Positions 57,921 through 64,000 of a DNA stretch of 64,000 nt are shown here, piece after piece (positions within the stretch are counted from its first letter, which is position 1; every line of letters starts with the position of its first letter). The DNA is from Marilutibacter spongiae (lineage in GTDB: Bacteria; Pseudomonadota; Gammaproteobacteria; Xanthomonadales; Xanthomonadaceae). The notes under the pieces are model-generated. The model worked only from the letters and a program-made list of their open reading frames with translations, was not told the origin of the DNA and made no database searches. A program made the position numbers and the translations under genes. The stretch lies in NCBI RefSeq assembly GCF_014145325.1, contig NZ_JACHTF010000013.1, forward strand, positions 43,328 through 107,327, written 5' to 3'.

Positions 57921-60665
57921 ATGACCGAATCCAGTGCATCCTCCATCGAGCCCTCGGAAGAATCCCTGCGCACCGTCGAGTTCGCCGCCACCGACGCCCT
58001 GTTGCGCGAGGACGTGAAGACCCTGGGCGCCCTTGTCGGCGAGATCCTCTCCGAACAGCGCGGCGCCGGCTTCCTGTCCGAGGTCGAACACCTGCGGCGC
58101 GCGGCGATCCGTCGCCGCGAGTCCGGCGCCCCCGTCGACGAACTGGCCGACGCGCTCGCCGGCATCGAGCTTTCGCAGGCCAGCGATCTGGTGCGTGCGT
58201 TCGCCACCTATTTCCAGGCCGTCAACCTGGCCGAGCGGGTGCATCGCATCCGCCGCCGCCGCGACTACGAGCGCAGCACCGCGCGCGCGCAGCCGGGTAG
58301 CCTGCGCGACGTGCTCACGCAGCTTGCACGCCAGGGCGTCAGCGCCGAGGAAGTGGCCGAGCTGCTGCCGCGCCTGCGCATCGAGCCGGTGTTCACCGCG
58401 CACCCGACCGAGGCCGTGCGCCGCGCCCTGCTGGAGAAGGAGCGCCAGATCGTCGGCTGCCTGGTCGACGACATCGACCGCAGCCTCACCCCGGCCGAGC
58501 GGCGCGCCGACCGCGAACGCATCCGCCTGGCGCTCACCGCCAGCTGGCAGACGGCGGAGGCGCCGAGCGCCAAGCCCAGCGTCGCGGACGAGTTCGAACA
58601 CGTGGGCTTCTACCTGTCGGAAGTGCTCTACAAGGTATTGCCGGTGTTCTACGAAGCCTTCGACGAGGCCCTGCGCGAAGGCTACGGTCTCCACGACGTG
58701 CTGCCGCCCCTGCTCGGCTTCGGCACCTGGGTCGGTGGCGACATGGACGGCAATCCCAACGTCGGTGCCGAGACCATCGTCGCCTCGCTGGTGGGCCAGC
58801 GCGGACTCGTCCTGGCCGCTTACCGGCGCGACCTGGCCTCGCTCGGCGAGCTGCTCAGCCAGTCCCTGCACCGTGTCCAGGTCGATCCGGCGGTGCTTGA
58901 GCGGCTGGACGGGTACAAGGCCGCGATGCCGCTGGCCGCCGAGCGCCTGCGGCCGCGCCATGCCGACATGCCGTACCGCAACCTGCTGGCGCTGATGATC
59001 GAACGCCTCGACCTGACCACGCGCGAGGCGCCCGGCGGCTACGAAGACGCCGCCGCCTTCCTCGGCGACGTCCAGCTGATCGAGGCCAGCTTGGCCGCGA
59101 ACGGCGGCGAGCACGCGGGCCTGTTCGCGGTGCGGCGCCTGCGCCGGCGCGCCCAGTGCTTCGGCTTCCACTTGGCCAGCCTCGACCTGCGCCAGGACTC
59201 CTCGGTCCACGATGCGGCGCTGGCCGCGGTGCTCGACGACCCCGAGTGGCCGACGCGATCGGCCCAGGCGCGCGCGCAGCGCCTGCACGGCATCGTCTCC
59301 AGCGAGGACGAGGTGCCGGCGGTGGAGCCCGACTCGGCCGCCTCGGTGCTGGCCGTGTTCCGCGCCGTCGCCGAACTGCGCCCGCGCTTCGGCGAGCGCG
59401 CGTTCGGTCCGTACATCATCAGCATGAGCCGCAGCGCCGCCGACGCGCTCGCGGTGCTCGCGCTGGCCCGCGTCGCGCGCTGCATCGACACCGACGGCCA
59501 CGTGCCGCTGGACGTGGCGCCGCTGTTCGAGACCGTCGACGACCTGGCCGCCGCGCCCGACACCCTCAAGGCGCTCTTCGCCGACAAGCACTATCGCGAG
59601 CACCTCGCCGCCCGCGGCAATCGCCAGGTGGTGATGCTTGGCTACTCCGACAGTGCCAAGGACGGCGGTATCGTCGCCTCGCGCTGGGCCTTGCAGCAGA
59701 CCCAGATCGCATTGACGCAACTGGCGCAGGACAGCGGCATCCGCATCGCTTTCTTCCATGGCCGCGGCGGCTCGATCAGCCGCGGCGGCGGCAAGACCGA
59801 GCGCGCGGTGATCGCCGCGCCGCGCGGATCGGTGGACGGCTACCTGCGCCTGACCGAGCAGGGCGAGGTGATCCACCGCAAGTACGGCATCCGCGCGCTG
59901 GCGCTGCGCAACCTCGAGCAGACCACCGGCGCCGTGCTGCGCGCGACCCTGCGTCCGCGTCCGCCCGAGCCGCGCGAGGCCGGCTGGCGGGCGATCGCGG
60001 CCGAGCTCGCCGGCAACGCACGCGCGCACTACCGCGCGCTGGTCCACGAGCACCCCGACTTCCCGGCCTACTTCCGCGCCGCCACCCCGATCGACGTGAT
60101 CGAACGCCTGCGCATCGGCTCGCGCCCGGCCAAGCGCGCCGGCGACGGCGGTATCGGCAGCCTGCGCGCGATCCCGTGGGTGTTCGCCTGGGCGCAGAAC
60201 CGCTGCGGCCTGACCGCCTGGTACGGCGTCGGCACCGCGCTCCAGCAGGCGCTGGACGCGCACGGCCGCGACACGCTGGCGGAGATGGCCCGCGACTGGC
60301 CCTTCTTCGGCACCCTGATCGACGACGTGGAAATGGTCCTGGCCAAGTCGGACCCGGCGATCTTCGAGCGGTATTCGCGGCTGGCCGGCGACCTCCACGC
60401 GCGCATGCACCCGGGCATCGCCGGCGAGTTCGAGCGCACCCGCGACGCGGTGCTGGCGATCAAGGGCGAGGACGACCTGCTCGCCCACGACCGGCGCCTG
60501 CGCCAGTCGATCCGGCTGCGCAATCCCTACGTCGATCCGATCAGCCTGCTCCAGGTCGACCTGCTGGCACGCTGGCGCGAGGCCGACCGTCCCGAGGACG
60601 AACGCCTGCGCGCGCTGGTGGCGACCGTCAACGGCATCGCGGCGGGCATCCAGAACACCGGCTGA
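57921..60665 (+). CDS. ppc: Phosphoenolpyruvate carboxylase
   Basis: 914 residues from MTESSASSIEPSEESLRTVE. Conserved active-site segments: VFTAHPTEAVRR with the catalytic His, GTWVGGDMDGNPNV, LGYSDSAKDGG, and the mobile loop FFHGRGGSISRGGG. The protein ends RLRALVATVNGIAAGIQNTG, with the terminal QNTG conserved in the family. It fixes bicarbonate onto PEP to make oxaloacetate, replenishing the TCA cycle. It is a single gene with a convergent membrane-protein gene ending 30 bp downstream. Confidence 0.97.
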   Translation: MTESSASSIEPSEESLRTVEFAATDALLREDVKTLGALVGEILSEQRGAGFLSEVEHLRRAAIRRRESGAPVDELADALAGIELSQASDLVRAFATYFQAVNLAERVHRIRRRRDYERSTARAQPGSLRDVLTQLARQGVSAEEVAELLPRLRIEPVFTAHPTEAVRRALLEKERQIVGCLVDDIDRSLTPAERRADRERIRLALTASWQTAEAPSAKPSVADEFEHVGFYLSEVLYKVLPVFYEAFDEALREGYGLHDVLPPLLGFGTWVGGDMDGNPNVGAETIVASLVGQRGLVLAAYRRDLASLGELLSQSLHRVQVDPAVLERLDGYKAAMPLAAERLRPRHADMPYRNLLALMIERLDLTTREAPGGYEDAAAFLGDVQLIEASLAANGGEHAGLFAVRRLRRRAQCFGFHLASLDLRQDSSVHDAALAAVLDDPEWPTRSAQARAQRLHGIVSSEDEVPAVEPDSAASVLAVFRAVAELRPRFGERAFGPYIISMSRSAADALAVLALARVARCIDTDGHVPLDVAPLFETVDDLAAAPDTLKALFADKHYREHLAARGNRQVVMLGYSDSAKDGGIVASRWALQQTQIALTQLAQDSGIRIAFFHGRGGSISRGGGKTERAVIAAPRGSVDGYLRLTEQGEVIHRKYGIRALALRNLEQTTGAVLRATLRPRPPEPREAGWRAIAAELAGNARAHYRALVHEHPDFPAYFRAATPIDVIERLRIGSRPAKRAGDGGIGSLRAIPWVFAWAQNRCGLTAWYGVGTALQQALDAHGRDTLAEMARDWPFFGTLIDDVEMVLAKSDPAIFERYSRLAGDLHARMHPGIAGEFERTRDAVLAIKGEDDLLAHDRRLRQSIRLRNPYVDPISLLQVDLLARWREADRPEDERLRALVATVNGIAAGIQNTG

Positions 60666-60695
60666 GCGTCTGGGCGCGTCGTGCCCGCTACCCGC

Positions 60696-61088
60696 TCACT
60701 CGGTGGGCGGGTAGGCGTACCGGCAGAACACGAGGCTGGCCGGCACCGCCAGGGCCAGCGCGGCCAGGCCCATCCGGGGCTGGTCCGCCATCATCGCCAG
60801 GCTGGCCAGTACGGCAACTGCGTGCACGAAGAACGGACCGCCCAGCCCGAAGCGACGCAGCAACCACAGGCTGGGCGCCACCAGCACCAGGCCGGCGAGG
60901 AAGGTCACCGCCGCGCACATGAGCGCGCCGCCGCCGACCTCGCGCAACCATACCGGCAGCGGCGTGCGCGCCCACGCCTGCATGCCCGCCCAGAGCGAGA
61001 ACATCAGGCCCACCGGCAGCCCCGCGAGCAGGCTCGCCAGGGCGATGTTGCCGATGATGCGTTCGGGGCGGGCGGTGAACCCTTCCAT
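60696..61088 (-). CDS. Small integral membrane protein of unknown function
   Basis: 130 residues with four hydrophobic segments (about 11-36, 53-75, 83-98 and 106-122) and a short basic N-terminus MEGFTARPERIIGN. No catalytic motif is recognised. It is 39 bp downstream of the MBOAT-like gene on the same strand, so it may be cotranscribed. Confidence 0.65.
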   Translation of the reverse strand: MEGFTARPERIIGNIALASLLAGLPVGLMFSLWAGMQAWARTPLPVWLREVGGGALMCAAVTFLAGLVLVAPSLWLLRRFGLGGPFFVHAVAVLASLAMMADQPRMGLAALALAVPASLVFCRYAYPPTE

Positions 61089-61127
61089 GGACGATGACTC
61101 CAGGCAGTCGAGGGGGCAGGGCGCGCG

Positions 61128-61685
61128 CTAAGGCCCGGTCCAGCCGAGGACGTGACGCCCCCAGAGCGCAATTGCCAGGCAAGCGGAAAGATACGCGGCG
61201 TGGACGGCCGCGCGCATGGCCCAGGGCCGGCCCGACAGGTCCATGCCCGCTGCCTCGCCCAGCAGCACGCCCGTGCCCAGGCACAGGAACCAGGGCGTGA
61301 ACAGGAGGGCCGGCGCGCCGCGCGCCGCCATCGTCACCAGGTCGTGCAGGGCGCCGCAGGCCACGAAGGTCGCCAGCAGCGCGATCGGCGCCGGGACCCG
61401 GCGCAGCAGCGGGCGGTGCACGAAGCGCCCCAGTCCGTAGCCGAACACGGGGTTCCAGTGCCGCCAGAAGCCGGCGAAGCTGGACGCCCCGAACGCGCGA
61501 TGCAGCATGTTGCGCAGGCTGCCGCGGGCGCCCGCCGGCAGGCCATTGCGGCGGCGGATGTAGGCCGAAAGCGTCAGGCGTCGCGGCGTCGTGTCGCGTG
61601 CCGCGTGCGCCAGGGCGGGCGGCTCCCCTTGCCGGGCAGCTTGCCCGCGCCCGTGGCCTTTTTCGTCGTCAGGAGGTGGGGTCAT
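61128..61685 (-). CDS. Short MBOAT-like membrane protein
   Basis: 185 residues from MTPPPDDEKGHGRGQ. After a charged 60-residue N-terminus come membrane segments with FAGFWRHWNPVFGYGLGRFV and an ACGALHD motif. The FWxxWN pattern and the downstream His in a hydrophobic helix resemble the core of membrane-bound O-acyltransferases, but the protein is far shorter than the usual 400-500 residues. It may be a compact homologue or a remnant. The start overlaps the end of the upstream secreted-protein gene by 17 bp. Confidence 0.6.
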   Translation of the reverse strand: MTPPPDDEKGHGRGQAARQGEPPALAHAARDTTPRRLTLSAYIRRRNGLPAGARGSLRNMLHRAFGASSFAGFWRHWNPVFGYGLGRFVHRPLLRRVPAPIALLATFVACGALHDLVTMAARGAPALLFTPWFLCLGTGVLLGEAAGMDLSGRPWAMRAAVHAAYLSACLAIALWGRHVLGWTGP

Positions 61686-61980
61686 CGATCTCCATGATCG
61701 CATGGCGTTCGCGCGCGGCGCGCGCGACGCGACAGTTCACGGTCACGTCGTCGCCGTGCACGCGCAACCTGCCTTCCACATAGAGCACGTTGCTGCGGTC
61801 GTGGTAGCGCGCCGTCCACTGGAAGGGCGTGATGCCCTGGCCGATGTAATGCGCTTCCGCCTCCGCCTTGCACCAGGGCACCAGCTCGCTGGCCTGGTTG
61901 AAGACGATCTCAGTACGGTCCTGCGCCGCGGCCGGGGCCGCCAGGCACGCGATCAATGCCAATCCATGCAGCTGTCGCAT
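61669..61980 (-). CDS. Small secreted protein of unknown function
   Basis: 103 residues. The signal peptide MRQLHGLALIACLAAPAAAQ is clear and GGAG precedes the ATG. The mature 83 residues contain a single Cys pair (WCKAEAEAHYIGQG and VNCRVARAARE) likely forming a disulfide, and the segment FQWTARYHDRSNVLYVEGRLRV. The family is not recognised. It is coupled by a 17-bp overlap to the MBOAT-like gene. Confidence 0.75.
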   Translation of the reverse strand: MRQLHGLALIACLAAPAAAQDRTEIVFNQASELVPWCKAEAEAHYIGQGITPFQWTARYHDRSNVLYVEGRLRVHGDDVTVNCRVARAARERHAIMEIDDPTS

Positions 61981-62125
61981 CTTGCACTCCTTGGGTATCG
62001 GGGCGTCCGGTACGGACTTCCATCATGGGCTGCCGGTCGATGGTTTTCCATCGTCGCCGGCTGCCTGCGTCATGCCGACGGAAGCATCGTGGGGTGCCTG
62101 CCCGCCGACGCGCCGTGAACGCGGC

Positions 62126-62539
62126 TCAGGTCAGCCCCTCTGGATGCTGTTGGCCCTCATCGCCAATGACATGCCAGGTCGCCTTGGACGATACCCAGAC
62201 ATGGTGGCGCACGACCAGCCGGTCCTGCACGGCGTCGAGCAGGCCGGCCGGCACATAGGTCGTCGAGGCGTCGTTGCGTCCCGGCAACTGGGTGCCGCAA
62301 TTCGCGCAGAAGCTGCATTCCCAGTCATGGCCGGGCATCTGCCAGCGTCGTACAAGGTGCTCGCCCCTGAGCCACGCGAATGTCCCGTCGGGTACCACCG
62401 CCACGGTCACGCCCATGGTTCCGGTCGCCCGGCGGCAGAGGGAGCAGTGGCAGGCGTAGAGATCCGTGATCCGGCAGGTGACGCGGAACGCGACCCTGCC
62501 GCAGTTGCACTGGACTTCGATGCAGTCGGCTTGGCTCAT
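62126..62539 (-). CDS. GFA family (CENP-V/GFA-type) zinc protein
   Basis: 137 residues. Zinc-binding cysteines are arranged as in glutathione-dependent formaldehyde-activating enzyme relatives: VQCNCGRVAF, ACHCSLCRRATG and SFCANCGTQLP. These small cytoplasmic proteins bind one or two Zn; most have no proven reaction, and many are wrongly named formaldehyde-activating. It is alone on the minus strand, and the flanks show no related gene. Confidence 0.9.
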   Translation of the reverse strand: MSQADCIEVQCNCGRVAFRVTCRITDLYACHCSLCRRATGTMGVTVAVVPDGTFAWLRGEHLVRRWQMPGHDWECSFCANCGTQLPGRNDASTTYVPAGLLDAVQDRLVVRHHVWVSSKATWHVIGDEGQQHPEGLT

Positions 62540-62853
62540 CGGACAAGTCTCGGTCGGTGCGGGCGATTGTGCGCCTGCGCGAGGCGTGGGGGCGTGTCTG
62601 AGCGGGGAGTGGAATCTCCGCAGCGCGGTTGGGCACGCGGCCCGCTCGAAGCAGGTCAGCCCAGAGCGTTGGAGCAGCCAATCGCGACCACCGGGCCATG
62701 CATTCGAGAAGGTCAGCTCGACAAGTCAAGGCGGACATGGACCCGCAGTGCCGAGTCGCCTTATCGACGAGCCTGCAATGTCCAGCGCTCAACGCGAGGG
62801 ATCCATGGCCCCGGCCTGGGCGGGCACCATCCCGCGCATGGCCGGCGTCAGCG
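62540..62853. other. 314-bp gap between GFA and DUF3024 genes
   Basis: No gene, repeat, terminator or clear promoter was recognised. The reading frames through it are shadows. Confidence 0.5.
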
Positions 62854-63204
62854 CTAGCCGAAAAAGCACGCGTGCTTGTCTTCCGCTACGAGCGCCAGGA
62901 ACTTCTCGATGCTGCCCACTCGCGGGACTGGCGGATACGCATGCCACTTCAGATCAGCCCGCATCCAGAACACCCGCCAGAGATCCTGGGTCCTGACGTA
63001 CGTCGCCTTGGCGACCGGGTTCTCCATGGTTTCGCCCGGGGCACCCCTCCAGCGTGGACGAATCTCGAAGATTTCAACGCTCTGGCCCTTGATGCGGAAA
63101 GCCAGGTCCAGTTCCGGGCGGATGTGCGGAGCTGGCCGGTGCGCCTCGACAAATGCACCGACAAGCTTCTCCAGTCGTTTGGTCTCGAACTCGCTCAAAG
63201 CCAT
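62854..63204 (-). CDS. DUF3024 family protein
   Basis: 116 residues. It begins MALSEFETKRLEKLVGAFVE and has an HIRPELDLAFRIKGQSVEIFEIRPRW segment and a WHAYPPVPRVGSIEKFLALV end that match the DUF3024 pattern. These small cytoplasmic proteins often occur near mobile or accessory genes; no function is known. It is close to a toxin remnant and an IS3 element, which supports an accessory origin. Confidence 0.8.
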   Translation of the reverse strand: MALSEFETKRLEKLVGAFVEAHRPAPHIRPELDLAFRIKGQSVEIFEIRPRWRGAPGETMENPVAKATYVRTQDLWRVFWMRADLKWHAYPPVPRVGSIEKFLALVAEDKHACFFG

Positions 63205-63311
63205 TTCATTTTCCGAAGGTGCGAGGGAAAGTCATGCCGCGGGGCCAGGTCATGGGTGTCGTGCATCGATGTCATACGTCCGAGGTCGTCGGGACACTGT
63301 CCAGGGAATGG

Positions 63312-63517
63312 TCAGACCTTCACCTGCTGGACGCAAGCTGCAAGCGAGCCCTTGCGGAGTAGGCGCTCGGTGCGCATGACATGCAGCACGAAGACCTTTT
63401 CTCCGTCAAAGAGTATAGAAGATGCGGCAGGGCGGCTCGACGATCTGGCGGCAGCGAGACCGCTTGAGCTCCTGCGGATGACGGCCACTCTACGGTTGAC
63501 CCGCGAGCTGCCCGACG
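63312..63517 (-). pseudogene. RelE/ParE-type toxin remnant, interrupted by an IS3 element
   Basis: On the minus strand, two frames together read SGRHPQELKRSRCRQIVEPP then CRIFYTL, and, after a one-base frameshift near 63408-63416, FDGEKVFVLHVMRTERLLR. This is the C-terminal half of a RelE/ParE-superfamily toxin (RQIVEPPYRIFY-like strand, then VLHVMRxxR). An in-frame TAG at 63490-63492 replaces the Glu of the usual PESGR motif. The 5' part would lie to the right, where the IS3 element begins (about 63518), so the gene is split, frameshifted and stopped: clearly non-functional. No antitoxin is seen to its left. Confidence 0.7.
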
Positions 63518-63581
63518 TGGGGTTCACCCCCGTTTTCACGGACACTTACGAGAAGGCCGATCCAGGCCATGAGGAGTGTTC

Positions 63582-63869
63582 ATGTCGAAGCGAAGGAAGT
63601 TCAGTGCCGAGTTCAAGCGTGGCGCGGTTGAACAGGCCAGCCAGCCGGGTGTCAGCTGTGCCCAGGTGGCCCGGGAGCTGGGGATTCGGGATACGTTGCT
63701 GACCCGCTGGAAGCGGGAGGCCCAGAGTCAGGGCAAGGTGGCGTTTGGTGGCACCGGCACGCCCCGGGACGAGGAACTGGCCCGCCTCAAGCGCGAGCTG
63801 GCGCGGGTGAAGAAGGAACGGGATTTTTTGCGAGAAGCGGCGACGTTCTTTGCCAAGGGATCGTCCTGA
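63582..63869 (+). CDS. IS3-family transposase OrfA
   Basis: 95 residues from MSKRRKFSAEFKRGAVEQAS (GAGGAG upstream). The helix-turn-helix VSCAQVARELGIRDTLLTRWKRE binds the terminal repeats, and the C-terminal part (DEELARLKRELARVKKERDFLREAA) is a leucine-zipper-type coiled coil, typical of IS3-group OrfA. It ends in TGA just before the orfB reading frame, which lies one base back (-1), so OrfAB fusion probably needs programmed frameshifting. Confidence 0.93.
   Translation: MSKRRKFSAEFKRGAVEQASQPGVSCAQVARELGIRDTLLTRWKREAQSQGKVAFGGTGTPRDEELARLKRELARVKKERDFLREAATFFAKGSS
63824..63830 (+). other. Candidate -1 frameshift site (T6G) in the IS3 orfA
   Basis: GAT TTT TTG in the OrfA frame gives the heptamer T-TTT-TTG. 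A -1 slip here moves into the frame that stays open through to the OrfB start (FFARSGDVLCQGIVLRYQVI). IS3 members often use A6G at this position; T6G would be a variant. Confidence 0.5.
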
Positions 63870-64000
63870 GGTATCAGGTGATCGAACGTTGCCGCGATGA
63901 ATTTCCGGTTCGACTGATGTGCCGCTGCCTGCGGGTCTCGGCCAGCGGCTACTACGATTGGAGCAGGCGCCTGCCCAGCGCCCGAGAGCGCGACAACCAG
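63824..64000 (+). CDS. IS3-family transposase OrfB, 5' part (runs off the window)
   Basis: In the -1 frame relative to OrfA the sequence reads RYQVIERCRDEFPVRLMCRC, then LRVSASGYYDWSRRLPSARE. This is the N-terminal region of IS3-group OrfB, ahead of the DDE integrase domain. The functional transposase is usually the OrfAB fusion made by frameshifting; OrfB may not have its own start. The window ends about 40 codons in. Confidence 0.85.

Larger units (their letters stand above)
63518..64000 (+). mobile_element. IS3-family insertion sequence, left part (runs off the window)
   Basis: The element probably starts with TGGGGTTCACCCCCG, followed by TTTTCACGGACAC; a GGACAC at 23-28 bases from the end is typical of IS3-group terminal repeats. 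It contains complete orfA and the start of orfB. The exact left end is inferred, as the right end and target duplication lie outside the window. Confidence 0.8.

Noticed and set aside
57747..60488. 913-codon minus-strand frame opposite ppc
   Set aside because: No recognisable motif, while the plus strand carries all PEP carboxylase motifs.
62629..63702. 357-codon plus-strand frame across the DUF3024 and IS boundary
   Set aside because: It crosses a DUF3024 gene, the toxin remnant and the IS end; its translation has no domain and the boundaries make no sense for a gene.

Overview
The window looks like a chromosomal segment from a GC-rich gammaproteobacterium of the Xanthomonadaceae/Lysobacteraceae type (Luteimonas, Lysobacter, Xanthomonas). 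The grounds are very high third-position GC, the dprA-smg-topA and def-fmt housekeeping order, a class II (plant-type) glutamate-cysteine ligase, tandem DsbA genes beside cytochrome c4 and engB, and three large TonB-dependent receptors. Genus was not tested. No tRNA, rRNA or CRISPR array was seen.

Layout. 1-9.5 kb: housekeeping block (topA start, two GYF-domain membrane proteins, smg, dprA, a LysM protein, def, fmt, a pteridine-reductase-like SDR, a MidA-type methyltransferase, VanZ). 9.6-12.2 kb: TonB receptor. 12.2-12.97 kb: gene-free and full of short palindromic repeats. 13-17.2 kb: coupled operon slt - NAD(P)-binding protein - cca. 17.3-22.4 kb: TauE/SafE exporter, cupin, a BLUF-like protein whose photoactive Tyr position holds Trp, and a second TonB receptor.

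22.4-47.7 kb is a complete-looking pectin/uronate utilization locus. It encodes two PL1 pectate lyases, a rhamnogalacturonan acetylesterase-like SGNH enzyme, two other esterases, GH43 and GH95 glycosidases, a TonB receptor, a three-gene TRAP transporter, an MFS sugar porter, KduI, KduD, KDG kinase and KDPG aldolase, plus a FAH-superfamily enzyme, a secreted cupin and a LacI-family regulator. Six intergenic sites sharing the core ATGACACCG lie in front of every transcription unit of this locus, and a seventh near-match lies inside the third receptor gene. I infer that this is the operator of the local LacI regulator. Expected flow: lyases and esterases cut deacetylated pectin, oligomers enter through the receptor, monomers cross the inner membrane by TRAP or MFS, then KduI-KduD-KdgK-Eda give pyruvate and glyceraldehyde-3-phosphate. 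No oligogalacturonate lyase (PL22), GH105 or GH28 gene was recognised here, so the step that makes the KduI substrate must lie elsewhere or use another enzyme.

47.7-61.1 kb returns to housekeeping and conserved genes: an exo/endonuclease-family protein, two DsbA paralogues (one with a CHHC active site), cytochrome c4, engB, gshA-type ligase, TPR proteins and ppc. 61.1-64 kb is accessory: small membrane and secreted proteins, a GFA-family protein, DUF3024, a decayed RelE/ParE-type toxin remnant, and the left part of an IS3-family insertion sequence that runs off the window end.
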